Shown: positions 51,783 to 62,800, numbered from the stretch's first letter. The stretch is 64,000 nucleotides of DNA from Psychroflexus montanilacus (GCF_020164535.1 NZ_JAIQZC010000005.1:124001-188000), one strand, 5' to 3'. Translations and numbers: made by a program. The notes: generated by a model from the letters alone, not told the origin.

Positions 51783-53558
51783 CTAGTTGGAATAAATCTT
51801 ATTGTACAGATCTATGTATTTTTCCTTTATAACTCTTCTTTTTAGTTTCATAGTAGGAGTGAGGTGTTCTTCCTCAATGCTCCATACATCTGGAGTCAGC
51901 TCAAATTTTTTGATTTTTTCCCATTTACCAAATTTCTGATTGTGGAAATCAATCTCTTCCTGAATTCGATCAATTAGTTCCTGATTTTTTACCATTTCAG
52001 AAAGTGTTTCACCTAGATTGAGGCCTTTACGCTCTCCCCATTCTTTTACAAATTCTTCATTCAGCTGGATGAGTGCTGCTGGCATCTTTTGTCCTTCACC
52101 TACAACCATAATTTGTTCAATAAAACGGGATTGCTTCATCACGTTTTCAATGATTTGCGGAGCAACGTACTTTCCTCCGGAAGTTTTGAACATTTCTTTT
52201 TTACGGTCTGTGATTTTTAGGAAACCATCTTTGCATACTTCACCTATATCTCCCGTATGGAAGTAATTATTGATGAGAACTTCATCCGTTTTTTGCTTGT
52301 CTTTATAATAGCCCATCATCACCTGAGGACCTTTTACAAGGATTTCACCATCTTCGGCGATTTTCACTTCTGTTTCTGGAATAGGTTTACCTACAGTTCC
52401 AATCTTGAAGCCACCATCTCGCATATCATTCACCGAGACTACAGGAGAAGTTTCAGTCAGTCCATATCCTTCCATCACTCGTATGTCTGCGGCATTAAAG
52501 ACTCTGGCGAGTCTTGGTTGTAAAGCAGCACTTCCAGAGGCAATTACCTTTAAGTTGCCACCAAGCGCTTCTTGCCATTTTACGAAAATCAATTTCCTAG
52601 CCAGTTTCAATTGTGTTTCGTACCACCATCCATTTTGTTCATATGGCTCATATTTCAAGCCCAATTCTACAGCCCAAAAAAATAATTTCTTCTTGACGCC
52701 AGTGAGGTCAGCACCCTTGGCAATTATTTTATCGTAAACCTTTTCAAGAAGTCTTGGTACAGCAGACATAACTTCAGGCTTAACCTCTTTTAGATTGTCA
52801 CTTATAGTTTCTATAGATTCTGCAAAATAGACACTTACTCCACCAAACTGATACATGTATTGCAACATACGTTCGTAAACATGACAAACAGGAAGAAAAC
52901 TTAATGCCTTGGCATTTCCTTTGTCCAGCGGCAACCTTGTTGAACTGTTGATAGCATTGCTAGCAATATTTTTGTGGGATAACATCACACCTTTGGGTCT
53001 TCCGGTTGTTCCAGACGTATAGATTAAGGTGGCTAAATCGTTTTCGGTTACACTATCCATCAACGCCTGGACTTCACTTTGATTGCTTTCATCTGAACCA
53101 AGGTCTAAGACTTCAGTCCAGTTTTTCGCATTCTCTATCTGGTCAAACGTATATACATCTCTCAAAGATGCTACTTCCCCTTTAATAGCCATCACTTTAT
53201 CGTAGACTTCCTTATCCGATACAAAGCAAAGTACAGATTCACTATGGTTGAGAACATAGGCATAATCTTCTTCAGAGATAGTAGGATATATTGGCACATC
53301 CTGAGCGCCTAGCTGCATAATTCCAATGTCCATGATATTCCACTCAGTTCTGTTGTTGGTCGAAATCAATGCAACTTTGTCATTTGGTTTTACACCAAGC
53401 CTTAATAGACCTCGACTTATTTTATTGACTTGATTCACATATTCTTGAGAAGATGTGGATTTCCAAACCCCATCGTATTTTGTTACAAGTGCGTCTTTAA
53501 GATTATAGTTCTCCAATTGATAATATGGAAAATCAAACAAGCGTTTTAGTGATGACAT
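51783..53558 (-). CDS. Long-chain acyl-CoA synthetase (AMP-forming)
   Basis: A 591-residue ANL-superfamily ligase. The ATP loop is LIYTSGTTGRPKGVMLSHKN near residue 180, followed by LSFLPVCHVYERM, VMEGYGLTETSPVVS, YFHTGDIGEVCKDGFLKITDRKKEMFKTSGGKYVAP (the A8 hinge and A10 area, split here as TGDIGEV and DRKKEMFKTSGGK). The VCHVYERM block is typical of FadD15/long-chain ligases. It activates fatty acids for degradation or lipid synthesis. Confidence 0.93.
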   Translation of the reverse strand: MSSLKRLFDFPYYQLENYNLKDALVTKYDGVWKSTSSQEYVNQVNKISRGLLRLGVKPNDKVALISTNNRTEWNIMDIGIMQLGAQDVPIYPTISEEDYAYVLNHSESVLCFVSDKEVYDKVMAIKGEVASLRDVYTFDQIENAKNWTEVLDLGSDESNQSEVQALMDSVTENDLATLIYTSGTTGRPKGVMLSHKNIASNAINSSTRLPLDKGNAKALSFLPVCHVYERMLQYMYQFGGVSVYFAESIETISDNLKEVKPEVMSAVPRLLEKVYDKIIAKGADLTGVKKKLFFWAVELGLKYEPYEQNGWWYETQLKLARKLIFVKWQEALGGNLKVIASGSAALQPRLARVFNAADIRVMEGYGLTETSPVVSVNDMRDGGFKIGTVGKPIPETEVKIAEDGEILVKGPQVMMGYYKDKQKTDEVLINNYFHTGDIGEVCKDGFLKITDRKKEMFKTSGGKYVAPQIIENVMKQSRFIEQIMVVGEGQKMPAALIQLNEEFVKEWGERKGLNLGETLSEMVKNQELIDRIQEEIDFHNQKFGKWEKIKKFELTPDVWSIEEEHLTPTMKLKRRVIKEKYIDLYNKIYSN

Positions 53559-53702
53559 GTGTATTTGAATTTTGATTATGGCAAAATAGAAAATATTTCG
53601 CTTAAATTCTATAAAAAATAATTTAAAAGCGACTAAATATTATCAAAATCTTAAAAAAAGGGCTTAGTTATTTAGAGTTCAATTAGTTGTGATATTTTTT
53701 TA

Positions 53703-55412
53703 TTAAAACCCTGCAGCAGTATCATCTCCACGCCAATCTGCACCTGCTTCCAATTTACCATCGGGTAAGACTAAAATAGCATCGACCTTGCCCAAAATTT
53801 TGGATTCCTTTTGTATAACTCTATAATTTTTGCGTTTCAAAGAGTCTAATAATTGAGACTCGAAGCCGATGGTTTCAAACGTAATCTCATCTGGTAGCCA
53901 TTGATGGTGAAATCTTGGAGCGTTAACTGCCTCCTGCATCGACATGTCAAACTCATATACGTTCAAAATAGTTTGAAGCACAGAAGTAATAATCGTGGAG
54001 CCGCCCGGAGTTCCCAGACTCATCCATAATTTATCATCCTTTTCTAGGATTGTCGGTGTCATAGAGCTCAACATACGTTTGCCTGGTGCAATAGAATTCG
54101 CTTCGGCACCAACCAGACCAAACATATTAGGATAGCCTGGCTTTGCACTAAAATCATCCATCTCGTTGTTCAGAAAAATTCCAAGTTCGCTGCAAAATAG
54201 CTTAGAACCATAAGCACCATTCAGGGTGGTAGTGGCAGCAATGGCATTACCAAATTGATCTACAATGGAGTAGTGGGTGGTCTCATCACTTTCAGCTACC
54301 GAAAATTTTCCGTGTTCAATTTCTTCTGAAGTTGTTGCTGCCTCAAAACTAAAATCTTGCATACGTAGTTTGGAATAATGTTCACTCAGTAAGCTGTCTA
54401 CAGGAATATCTATAAAATCCGGATCTCCTAAATAGAAACTTCTATCGGCATAGGCTCTGCGCTCTGCCTCCGCCAGGGTTTGTACATATTTAGTGCTGTT
54501 GTGTCCCAAAGCTTTGAGGTCAAAATCCTCAATCATTTTTAGGATTTGACCCAAAACAATTCCTCCACTTGACGGTGGTGGCATGGAAATAACATTTAAA
54601 TTTTTATACGAAATTTCAATGTGCTCTCTCCAAACGGCTTCGTAATTTTTCAAATCCTTCACGTTTAATATCCCTCCACGGCTTGAGATAAAATCAACTA
54701 AGGTTTGTCCAGTTTTTCCATCATAGAATTCTGATAGACCATTTAAGGCAATTTTCTCCAGAGTATTAGCCAAAGCTAAATTCTTAATGCTGTCCCCTTT
54801 TCTAAATTGTCCTGAGAATAGAATGGAATCCTTGTTCACTTCCATAAATAAGGATTGCATTTGGTCTAGCATTTTAGCCTGTTTAGAAGTCACTGCAAAA
54901 CCAGATTTGGCCAATTCAATACTTGGTTGAAGTAAATCTGACATAGGAATGCTGCCAAACTTTTCATGAACTTTAAACATTCCAGCCACAGTACCTGGTA
55001 CACCAATAGCCAGGCTTCCAATTCTGCTAAGCTGAGAATTGGGTTTTCCAGTATCATCGAGGTACATAGTTTTGGTAGCAGAAAGTGGTGCTTTCTCTCG
55101 ATAGTCTAAAGCGCCTGTTTCTCCTTCACTAGTTCTATACACCATAAAACCACCCCCGCCCAAATTTCCTGCAAAAGGAAAACATACTGCTAGAGCCATT
55201 TCTGTTGCTATCATGGCATCAAAGGCATTTCCTCCCTTTTTTAAAATGGAAAGACCAATTTCGGAAGCTTCTTGACGTGCAGAAACCACCATCGCAGAAT
55301 CTGCGATTATGGTTTTATTTATTTGTCGTGTTGATTGTGCATCTCCTTTTTGGCAGCTCCAGGCAAAGGAAAAAATGTAGAGTATAGAAAATAGTTTAAA
55401 GATCAACTTCAT
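53703..55412 (-). CDS. ggt: Gamma-glutamyltransferase
   Basis: 569 residues with a lipoprotein-like signal (cysteine C20 in AWSC). The autocleavage and nucleophile region is DETTHYSIVDQFGNAIA, the second Thr being the expected catalytic N-terminal residue of the small subunit. GTPGGSTIITSVLQTI and NAPRFHHQWLPDEI are family blocks. It transfers or hydrolyses the gamma-glutamyl group of glutathione and similar compounds in the periplasm. Its start is 9 bases after the USP stop, so it belongs to the BCCT operon. Confidence 0.94.
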   Translation of the reverse strand: MKLIFKLFSILYIFSFAWSCQKGDAQSTRQINKTIIADSAMVVSARQEASEIGLSILKKGGNAFDAMIATEMALAVCFPFAGNLGGGGFMVYRTSEGETGALDYREKAPLSATKTMYLDDTGKPNSQLSRIGSLAIGVPGTVAGMFKVHEKFGSIPMSDLLQPSIELAKSGFAVTSKQAKMLDQMQSLFMEVNKDSILFSGQFRKGDSIKNLALANTLEKIALNGLSEFYDGKTGQTLVDFISSRGGILNVKDLKNYEAVWREHIEISYKNLNVISMPPPSSGGIVLGQILKMIEDFDLKALGHNSTKYVQTLAEAERRAYADRSFYLGDPDFIDIPVDSLLSEHYSKLRMQDFSFEAATTSEEIEHGKFSVAESDETTHYSIVDQFGNAIAATTTLNGAYGSKLFCSELGIFLNNEMDDFSAKPGYPNMFGLVGAEANSIAPGKRMLSSMTPTILEKDDKLWMSLGTPGGSTIITSVLQTILNVYEFDMSMQEAVNAPRFHHQWLPDEITFETIGFESQLLDSLKRKNYRVIQKESKILGKVDAILVLPDGKLEAGADWRGDDTAAGF

Positions 55413-55421
55413 GTTTTGGGT

Positions 55422-56294
55422 TTAGTCACCAATATAATCTTTCGCCACGAGTAATGGAATTTTTAATTCTCGATTGAATAAATCTTCAGTGACACTTCCA
55501 AGGGTAAGATTTGAAAAAGTATTGGACCCCTTGTCTGCCACTATCAATAAATCAACATTATTTTTATAGGCCTCTTTTTTTAGCTTGCTAGCTACATTAG
55601 CTTCACGCCCTAAAATCTTAAATTTCTGAACTTTTCCTGTGTAGTCTACTTTTTTTAAAAAATTGTCAAGTTTTTTATCAATGTAGGAATTCATTTTAGG
55701 TTCTATCTTAGAATTATTCACATAAGGTGAAAAGTGGATAGGTAAACTATAGACATGAACAGCCTCTATCTGAATTGATTTTTTGGTTTCAAGATAAGAC
55801 GAGAATGAAAAACATTTTTTTGAAGCACTTGAAAAATCAGTACCAATCCAAATTTTATCCATTTTGATGTTAGAGCGTGAAGGCACCCACAAGAACTGGC
55901 ACCTTATGGTTCTTAGTAATTTAAAACCAAGAATTCCGGATCCACTTTCATTGTTTTTATTACCTAGCACTAGTAAATCGATACTATATTTATTCACAAT
56001 GTAACTGATGAGTGATTCAGTGTAAGGATCATCAGAGATTAAAACTTGCCATTCTACATCTGCTGTAAAATTTTTGTCTATGGTTTCTTTAAGTTCTTCT
56101 GTAATCAATTCTTCCAGGTCAATGTCTTCAAGTTCTTTTTCAAGAATTTCAGAAATTTCATAACGCTTTATATTATGCACAAAATACACTTTCTCAACCT
56201 CAGCTAATTCCGAAAAGAAAGAACTATACTTGATGAGTTGTTCATCTATAGATGACAAATCAAGACCAACTAAAACATTTTTGATTGACTTCAT
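55422..56294 (-). CDS. Tandem universal stress protein (two Usp domains)
   Basis: 290 residues built from two UspA-like domains (about 1-145 and 148-290). The first begins NVLVGLDLSSIDEQLIKYSSF; the second holds the better nucleotide-binding end, DLLIVADKGSNTFSNLTLGSV, while the first has VLGNKNNESGSGILGFKLL in its place. Lies 5 bases after the BCCT transporter gene, a common partner arrangement, so it may regulate that carrier. Function of the fusion is inferred. Confidence 0.88.
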   Translation of the reverse strand: MKSIKNVLVGLDLSSIDEQLIKYSSFFSELAEVEKVYFVHNIKRYEISEILEKELEDIDLEELITEELKETIDKNFTADVEWQVLISDDPYTESLISYIVNKYSIDLLVLGNKNNESGSGILGFKLLRTIRCQFLWVPSRSNIKMDKIWIGTDFSSASKKCFSFSSYLETKKSIQIEAVHVYSLPIHFSPYVNNSKIEPKMNSYIDKKLDNFLKKVDYTGKVQKFKILGREANVASKLKKEAYKNNVDLLIVADKGSNTFSNLTLGSVTEDLFNRELKIPLLVAKDYIGD

Positions 56295-56299
56295 AAGAG

Positions 56300-57907
56300 T
56301 TACTTTTTACTTCGTTTTTTAATAATATTACTCACTATATCCTCATAATCCTCTTTCTGCTCATTTTCTTTTCTCTTTTCATATTTTTTATTTTCGTCTT
56401 TGAGTCCCTTGTAAAGGGAATAGCACATGAAAAGTAAAATCAGCGCAAATGGCAGACCTGTGGTTATTGCTGCGGTTTGAAGGGCTCCGAGGCCGCCTCC
56501 AATCAATAGAACTGCAGCAACAGCTCCTTCAGTAACTGCCCAGAAAATACGTTGACCAACAGGGGCTTCAATTTTCCCTCCAGAGGTTAAGCTATCAATA
56601 ACAAGAGATCCAGAATCTGAAGATGTGATGAAAAACCCCATAATAAGGAGAATGGCTACCACATTTAGAACTATTGTGAATGGGAAATCTTCAAAAAAGA
56701 CAAATAGAGCAGTGGCTACATCATTATCTACCGCTGTGGCTATTGCATCGTTACCATTCATAATAGCGTCTAAAGCAGAGTTTCCGAAAACTGTAATCCA
56801 GAAAAAAGTAATCAAACTTGGAACAATCAATACACCTAGTATAAATTCTTTTATGGTTCTGCCTTTAGATACCCTAGCAATAAAGGTTCCCACAAATGGA
56901 GACCAGGATATCCACCATCCCCAGTAAAACAGAGTCCAGTCATTTTGCCAATCTCCACCAGTAAAACTTTCATTCCATAAAGATAGTTCAACTACACTGC
57001 TGAAATAATTACCCATGTTCTCCAGGTAACTCTCAAAAACAAAAAGAGTTGGCCCAAGGATCAAAACCAAAATCAATAAAAGGACAGCTATTCTAATGTT
57101 CCATTCGCTAAGAATTTTCACCCCTTTATCTACTCCAAGCACGACCGATATGGTGGCCACAGCTGTAATTCCAGCTATTAGTAAAACCTGGGTATTAGTT
57201 CCACTACTAATACCAAAAACTTGCTCCAGTCCTGCGGCGACTTGTTGCACACCAAACCCAAGTGAGGTGGCTAGTCCAAATAAAGTTGCTAATACTGCGA
57301 AAATATCTATAATGTCTCCAATTGGTCCATAAATTTTATCTCCCAAAAAAGGATAAAAAACACTTCTGAAGGTAAGAGGTAAACCTCTGGAATAGGTAAA
57401 AAAGGCCAGTGCCAACCCAACTAAAGCGTAGATTGCCCAGGGATGGAATCCCCAATGCAAGAAGCTTATATTCATTGCTTCTTTTGCAGCTTCTACGGTA
57501 TTGGCATCAGCGTTGGGTGGAGCTCCATAATGAGTCACAGGCTCTGCTACACTCCAGAAAAGCAAACCGATTCCCATACCAGCACTGAAAAGCATAGAAA
57601 ACCAGGATACGGTTTTAAATTCAGGTTCAGCGTCTTTACCACCAAGGCGTATTTTACCAAATTTGCTAAACGCTAGATAAAGTACAAACACCAGAAAAAC
57701 ATTGATAGCCAGTACGTATAGCCAGCCCCCATATTCTGCTACATTAGTTTGAACTTTTTCAAAAAACTCTTCAGCCGATTCATCAAAAATTAGAACTAAA
57801 GTAATTCCTATAATTATGAGTATTGTAGATGTAAAAAATACAGGGCCGTTAACTTCCAGACCAAAAATCGATTTTTTCTCATCACTTCTAGTAACTTTTT
57901 CAGACAT
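56300..57907 (-). CDS. BCCT family betaine/choline/carnitine transporter
   Basis: 535 residues, about 12 membrane helices. Hallmarks: SAGMGIGLLFWSVAEPVTHYG, MNISFLHWGFHPWAIYAL, and WWISWSPFVGTFIARVSKGR (the family signature). The charged C-terminal tail (KKYEKRKENEQKEDYEDI) could be an osmosensory region, as in other BCCT carriers. The GMGIG sequence favours sodium-coupled betaine-type uptake, but the substrate is not proven. A porin lies upstream and a USP downstream in one operon. Confidence 0.94.
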   Translation of the reverse strand: MSEKVTRSDEKKSIFGLEVNGPVFFTSTILIIIGITLVLIFDESAEEFFEKVQTNVAEYGGWLYVLAINVFLVFVLYLAFSKFGKIRLGGKDAEPEFKTVSWFSMLFSAGMGIGLLFWSVAEPVTHYGAPPNADANTVEAAKEAMNISFLHWGFHPWAIYALVGLALAFFTYSRGLPLTFRSVFYPFLGDKIYGPIGDIIDIFAVLATLFGLATSLGFGVQQVAAGLEQVFGISSGTNTQVLLIAGITAVATISVVLGVDKGVKILSEWNIRIAVLLLILVLILGPTLFVFESYLENMGNYFSSVVELSLWNESFTGGDWQNDWTLFYWGWWISWSPFVGTFIARVSKGRTIKEFILGVLIVPSLITFFWITVFGNSALDAIMNGNDAIATAVDNDVATALFVFFEDFPFTIVLNVVAILLIMGFFITSSDSGSLVIDSLTSGGKIEAPVGQRIFWAVTEGAVAAVLLIGGGLGALQTAAITTGLPFALILLFMCYSLYKGLKDENKKYEKRKENEQKEDYEDIVSNIIKKRSKK

Positions 57908-57929
57908 AAAATTTAAGTTTTTTAAAGAT

Positions 57930-59063
57930 TTATCTTGACTTATTATCTGTTAAGAAATAATAGCCAAAATTGACATTAAATCTTGATTCCCAACCTAAGT
58001 TAGGTTTCCCTTCTCCAAATTCGTTGGTAAAATCCCCTCCAAACCAGGAATGGTTGTATCCTGCAGCATAATCTACGTAAATATACATATCCCCAGCTGT
58101 AACAAGAATTCCAGTAACATTTTGCGCCGTATTTTTAAAACCAGATGCTCTTTTATCCATGTACCCAAAGTCATTATAAAATTCTAAATTACTTATGGGG
58201 CCAAGCTCCACAGGTAAGGAGTAAGATATGGCTGCTGTATACATTTCAAAATCTGAGGCTACATCATAAGGAAAACCATAGGCACCCATCCTCACGATAT
58301 CTCTGCTTTCTCCTTCTGCATTCATGGGATTATGACGAGCTGTAAGAACGGTAGTTTTTAAATTCCAACGCTTAAAATCTACCTCATGATGAAGAGACAG
58401 TGCATGATGATCCCCCATTTCTTGTGTTTCAATATTATATAATCCTCCATATTGAGCAGATAACCCAAACCTGTGCTTGAAATCTTCACCAGTCTTGTAA
58501 ATCAATTTCCCATTAAATTGATTGACCTCTTTGTTATTTCCTACAATATCATAGGCATAACGTTGGGGGTCAACTTCTCTGGCTCCTCCCAAGTCAAATA
58601 ACTCTGAACCTTTAAAAAAAGCAAGTTGGTATTCAAATTTATCTCCTATGTTCATGTATTTAACTCCCAGGTCATGGTCATCTTCCAGACCAACATAATA
58701 GGTCAGGTTAAAAAACCAGTTATGTGAATTGTAAGTTTGAATACCAAACGGAACTTGGGTAAGTCCAATATGAATATCTTCCTGCTCGTTGAAAGAATAA
58801 CCCATCCAGCCTTGCTTTAAAAAGCCTCCACCAAAATCAGGGGAATATTCGCGGTATTCTACGTTCAAATAAACATCTTTATATGAAGCTTCTGCATTTA
58901 TTCGAAAAAAGTCGTAAACAAAATCTCCACCAATATCTTTTTGATCAGAATCCCAAGAACTGATAAGGTAATTATAGCGCAAAGCACCACCAATATTGAC
59001 TATGGGTTTTTCTTGGCCATAATTTAAAAGCGGTATAAATAAAAAAAAGAAAAGTTTTTTCAT
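57930..59063 (-). CDS. Outer-membrane porin of the BCCT operon
   Basis: About 377 residues from the ATG at 59063, the start that opens directly into a signal peptide (KKLFFFLFIPLLNYGQ). The body is all-beta with strand/turn text such as VYLNVEYREYSPDFGGGFL and LEFYNDFGYMDKRASGFKNT, ending with a residue pattern NFGYYFLTDNKSR. It is unrelated at a glance to the porin at 23.8 kb. It probably admits the BCCT substrate through the outer membrane. The frame is open 11 codons upstream, but those residues would precede the signal. Confidence 0.8.
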   Translation of the reverse strand: MKKLFFFLFIPLLNYGQEKPIVNIGGALRYNYLISSWDSDQKDIGGDFVYDFFRINAEASYKDVYLNVEYREYSPDFGGGFLKQGWMGYSFNEQEDIHIGLTQVPFGIQTYNSHNWFFNLTYYVGLEDDHDLGVKYMNIGDKFEYQLAFFKGSELFDLGGAREVDPQRYAYDIVGNNKEVNQFNGKLIYKTGEDFKHRFGLSAQYGGLYNIETQEMGDHHALSLHHEVDFKRWNLKTTVLTARHNPMNAEGESRDIVRMGAYGFPYDVASDFEMYTAAISYSLPVELGPISNLEFYNDFGYMDKRASGFKNTAQNVTGILVTAGDMYIYVDYAAGYNHSWFGGDFTNEFGEGKPNLGWESRFNVNFGYYFLTDNKSR

Positions 59064-59195
59064 TAACTGGTTTTTTAAAAATTTCAAATTAATCAATTAT
59101 TAAAAGACTGAAAAAAAACTAATGAAGAACTTTTTATAAATTCAAAAGTTTATTGAAATGGACCAAAACGGGCTTTAAGACCAGCAAGAAAAAAA

Positions 59196-59363
59196 CTAAT
59201 GTCTTTTCCCTTTCCAGGTTCCGCCATATTTATAGTTAGCATCATTTTGATGCTTTTCGACACAAGATTTGCAAGCAAAAATCCAGGTCTTTCCCTTTTG
59301 AATTTGAATGCGGTACAGTACGTCAAATTCTTCTTCACAAATAGAACAGACTTTAGTTTTCAA
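59196..59363 (-). CDS. 55-residue CxxC...CxxC zinc-ribbon-like protein with a TTG start
   Basis: A short gene found by translating the minus strand directly. It encodes a protein opening with MKTKVCSICEEEFDVLYRIQ; cysteines C6, C9, C31 and C34 make a ribbon-like quartet (CSIC and CKSC), and the tail NYKYGGTWKGKRH is basic. No ATG lies in frame; TTG at 59363 is the only sensible start, 10 bases after the cupin gene stop. A 62-codon ORF in another frame covers the same stretch but has no such pattern. Function unknown, possibly metal or RNA binding. Confidence 0.75.
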   Translation of the reverse strand: MKTKVCSICEEEFDVLYRIQIQKGKTWIFACKSCVEKHQNDANYKYGGTWKGKRH

Positions 59364-59373
59364 AGTTGAAAAA

Positions 59374-59874
59374 TTAGCGAGTGAGTTTTTTGATAAGCTC
59401 AGAATGTTTTGGGAATTTCTTTTGAAGTTGCTTGCGTTCAGCTAATTCAAAGTCTTTAAAATCGAAGCCTGGAGCAACTGTACAGCCTACAAGTGCAAAA
59501 CTGTTTTCGTTGTTTACTTCAGCAGCAAACCAGTGCTGAGCAGGAACTACAAATTGAGGGGTTTCACCTGAAGAAAAATCACTTCCGATATTGACTTTAG
59601 AATACTCACCCTCTGGCGAAATCATGTGAAGTAAAATACGCTCACCCATATAAAAATGCCAGGCTTCATCCTGATTCACCTTGTGAAAGGCTGAAAATTC
59701 ATCCGAGGTCAACATAAAGTAAATGCAGGTGCTTGCACTTCTAGCAGAGTCAAATTCTGAAGGCAAACTAGATCCGGAAAGTGAAATTTCACTTCTATAG
59801 GTTTCTTTAAAGTATCCGCCTTCAGGGTGTTTTTGTAAGTCTAATTTTTCAATTAGCTGTTCTTTGGAATACAT
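59374..59874 (-). CDS. Cupin-fold protein (DUF985)
   Basis: 166 residues, matching the DUF985/Cupin_5 family: HPEGGYFKETYRS near the start, CIYFMLTSDEFSAFHKVNQDEAWHFYMGE (metal- or ligand-facing strand pair, split at FSAFHKV) and PAQHWFAAEV with GCTVAPGFDFKDFELA at the end. The role is unknown. It starts 3 bases after purL, so the three genes here form one transcript. Confidence 0.9.
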   Translation of the reverse strand: MYSKEQLIEKLDLQKHPEGGYFKETYRSEISLSGSSLPSEFDSARSASTCIYFMLTSDEFSAFHKVNQDEAWHFYMGERILLHMISPEGEYSKVNIGSDFSSGETPQFVVPAQHWFAAEVNNENSFALVGCTVAPGFDFKDFELAERKQLQKKFPKHSELIKKLTR

Positions 59875-59877
59875 AAG

Positions 59878-62800
59878 TTATGCGTTTTCAAGCCAGTTTT
59901 TAGCATTTTGAAAGGCTTCAATCCATGGCGAAACTTCGTCTGCTTTTCTATCTTTAGGGTAATGTGCCCAGTTCCAGGCAAAGGTTGAACGTTCCAAGTG
60001 TGGCATCATGACGAGATGCCTGCCTGTTTCATCGCACAACATTGCAGCGTTGTAATCTGAGCCATTTGGATTGACTGGAAATTCCTTTTTGAAATATTTT
60101 GCAGGTATTGAGTACTGGTTCTCTTCTAGTGGAAGATGAAACTTTCCTTCACCATGAGCTGCCCAGATGCCTAAAGTAGATCCTTCGAGGCTTTTTAGCA
60201 TAATGCTGTTGCTTTCAGCAATCGTTACTGCGGTGAATCGACATTCAAATTTACCAGAATCGTTATGCAGCATTTTTGGTTTTTCGTCATGATGCGGTGT
60301 GATGAGACCTAACTCTACAAACAGCTGACATCCATTACACACCCCAATCGACAAGGTATCTTCTCTGTTGAAGAAATTGCGTAAAGCTAAATTTGCGTTT
60401 TCATTGTATTTGAAAGCTCCAGCCCAGCCTTTGGCGCTGCCCAAAACATCAGAATTGGAAAACCCTCCAACGGCAGCGATAAACTGTACGTCTTCCAGAT
60501 TTTCTGCACCAGACATCAAGTCGGTCATGTGGATATCTTTCACATCAAATCCAGCCAAATGCATGGCTCTAGCCATTTCACGTTCAGAATTAGATCCTTT
60601 TTCTCTGATGATGGCACCTTTGACGCGTTTGCCCTCTACGGATTTTAATTTGCCATCAAAGTGAGCTGGAAACTTAAAGTTTAAGCCATTATGCTTGAAG
60701 TTATCGTGACGTTCTTTAGCTTTTTGTTCTCCGCTTTGATGCTTATCAAATTCGTAAGAGGTTTGTAACCAGAAATTTCTATAGGTATCGACATCAAAGT
60801 TCAACGATTTCTCGTTGTGAGCAATCGTTAATTGACCTGTAGAATTAACTTTCCCAAGATAAATGGGCTCGATGCCAAGTTCTTTAAAATCTGATGTCAA
60901 ATCGCCATGGGCTTGGAAAACTAGTCCAGAATTTTCAGCAAATAAGAGTTTGACGATGTCTTTTTCTTTGAATGCCTTGAAGTCTAATTCTGCACCCAAA
61001 TCATTTTCTGCAAAGCATAATTCTAACAAAGTCGTGATCAATCCACCAGAAGAAATATCGTGACCACTGGCGATTTTATGTCCTTTGATTAAGTGTTGAA
61101 TGGCGTTGAACTTCGTTTTGAATTCTGCATCATTAGTTATAGAAGGTGCTTTATTCCCAACTTTATTCAATAATTGATAAAAAGCAGAGCCACCAAGTTC
61201 TAAATTATCTTTAGAAAAGTCTAAATAGTAAATGGAGCCTGCGTCTTTTTGAAACATCGGCTCGACCACATTTGTGATGTCATTGCAATGTCCTGCAGCC
61301 GAAATGATGACGGTACCAGGTGAAAGCACTTCTTGGTCTTTGTAGCGTTGCTTCATCGACAAGGAATCTTTCCCTGTGGGCACGTTAATTCCCAGATTAA
61401 TAGCAAATTCTGAAACCGCTTTTACTGCATCATACAATCTGGCATCTTCACCTTCATTATTACATGGCCACATCCAGTTTGCTGAAAGAGATACTGACGT
61501 CAAATCATTTTCTAGCGGTGCCCAGATGATGTTGGTCAAGGCTTCAGCGATTGAATTTTTTGCCCCAGCTACAGGATCGATCAAGCCTGAAATAGGCGAG
61601 TGGCCAATGGAATTGGCAACGCCTTCTTTGCCGTTGTAATCTAAAGCAACTACACCGCAATTGTTAAGAGGCACTTGCAATGGTCCAAGAGTTTGTTGAA
61701 CAGCCACTCGTCCAGATACACAGCGGTCGACTTTATTTACGAGCCAGTCTTTGCAGGCAATAGACTCCAGTTGAAGCAGCTGCTCGACATAAGCGTATAT
61801 GTTTTTGGAATCCAATTCAGGATTGGAATAGGTTCGTTCAACTCTTTGGTCGGTCATGATGGTTTTTGGAGAACTTCCAAACATGTCTTCCATCTTTAGA
61901 TCCAATGGTTTTTCCTGAGTTTTAGAATTTTTGAAGATGAACTGGTGATCATCGGTCACCGTCCCTACGCGATACATCGGTGAACGCTCACGTATAGCGA
62001 CTTTTTCTAGAAACTCTGAGTCTTTTTTGCCAATCACAAGCCCCATACGTTCTTGAGATTCGTTGCCAATGATTTCTTTGGCAGAAAGTGTAGAATCTCC
62101 AACGGGTAGTTTGTCGATGTCAATATGACCGCCAGTGTCTTCAACGAGCTCACTCAAGCAATTGAGATGACCTCCGGCGCCATGATCATGGATGGAACGT
62201 ATAGGATTTTCTTCGAGCTCTACCATAGCGCGGATGGCGTTGGCAGCGCGTTTTTGCATTTCGGGATTGGATCTTTGGACGGCGTTGAGTTCGATTCCGC
62301 TTTCAAATGCTCCAGTATCTGCAGAAGAAACCGCAGCACCTCCCATACCAATTCTGTAGTTATCACCACCAAGAATAACGATGTCATCGTCTTTTTTTGG
62401 AACGTCTTTCAGCGCCTGATTCGCTTTTCCGTAGCCAACGCCACCTGCTAGCATGATGACTTTGTCGTAAGCCATCAGTCGGTCATGCTCTTCGTGTTCA
62501 AACGTGAACAGAGAGCCATTGATAAGTGGCTGACCAAATTTATTTCCAAAATCGGAAGCGCCGTTGGAAGCTTTGATTAAAATATCCAAAGGGCTCTGGT
62601 ACAGCCATTCCCGTTTAGGAATCGCTTTCTCCCAGGATTTATCGTCTCTAAGTCTAGGATAAGACGTCAAATAAACGGCAGATCCAGCTAAAGGCAAAGA
62701 ACCTTTACCACCGGCCAGTCTGTCTCGTATTTCACCACCACTTCCTGTGGCTGCTCCATTGAAGGGTTCCACAGTGGTTGGAAAATTATGGGTTTCTGCT

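Noticed and set aside
59150-59338. A 62-codon minus-strand ORF
   Set aside because: It overlaps the better-supported CxxC gene in another frame and has no motif or conserved start.
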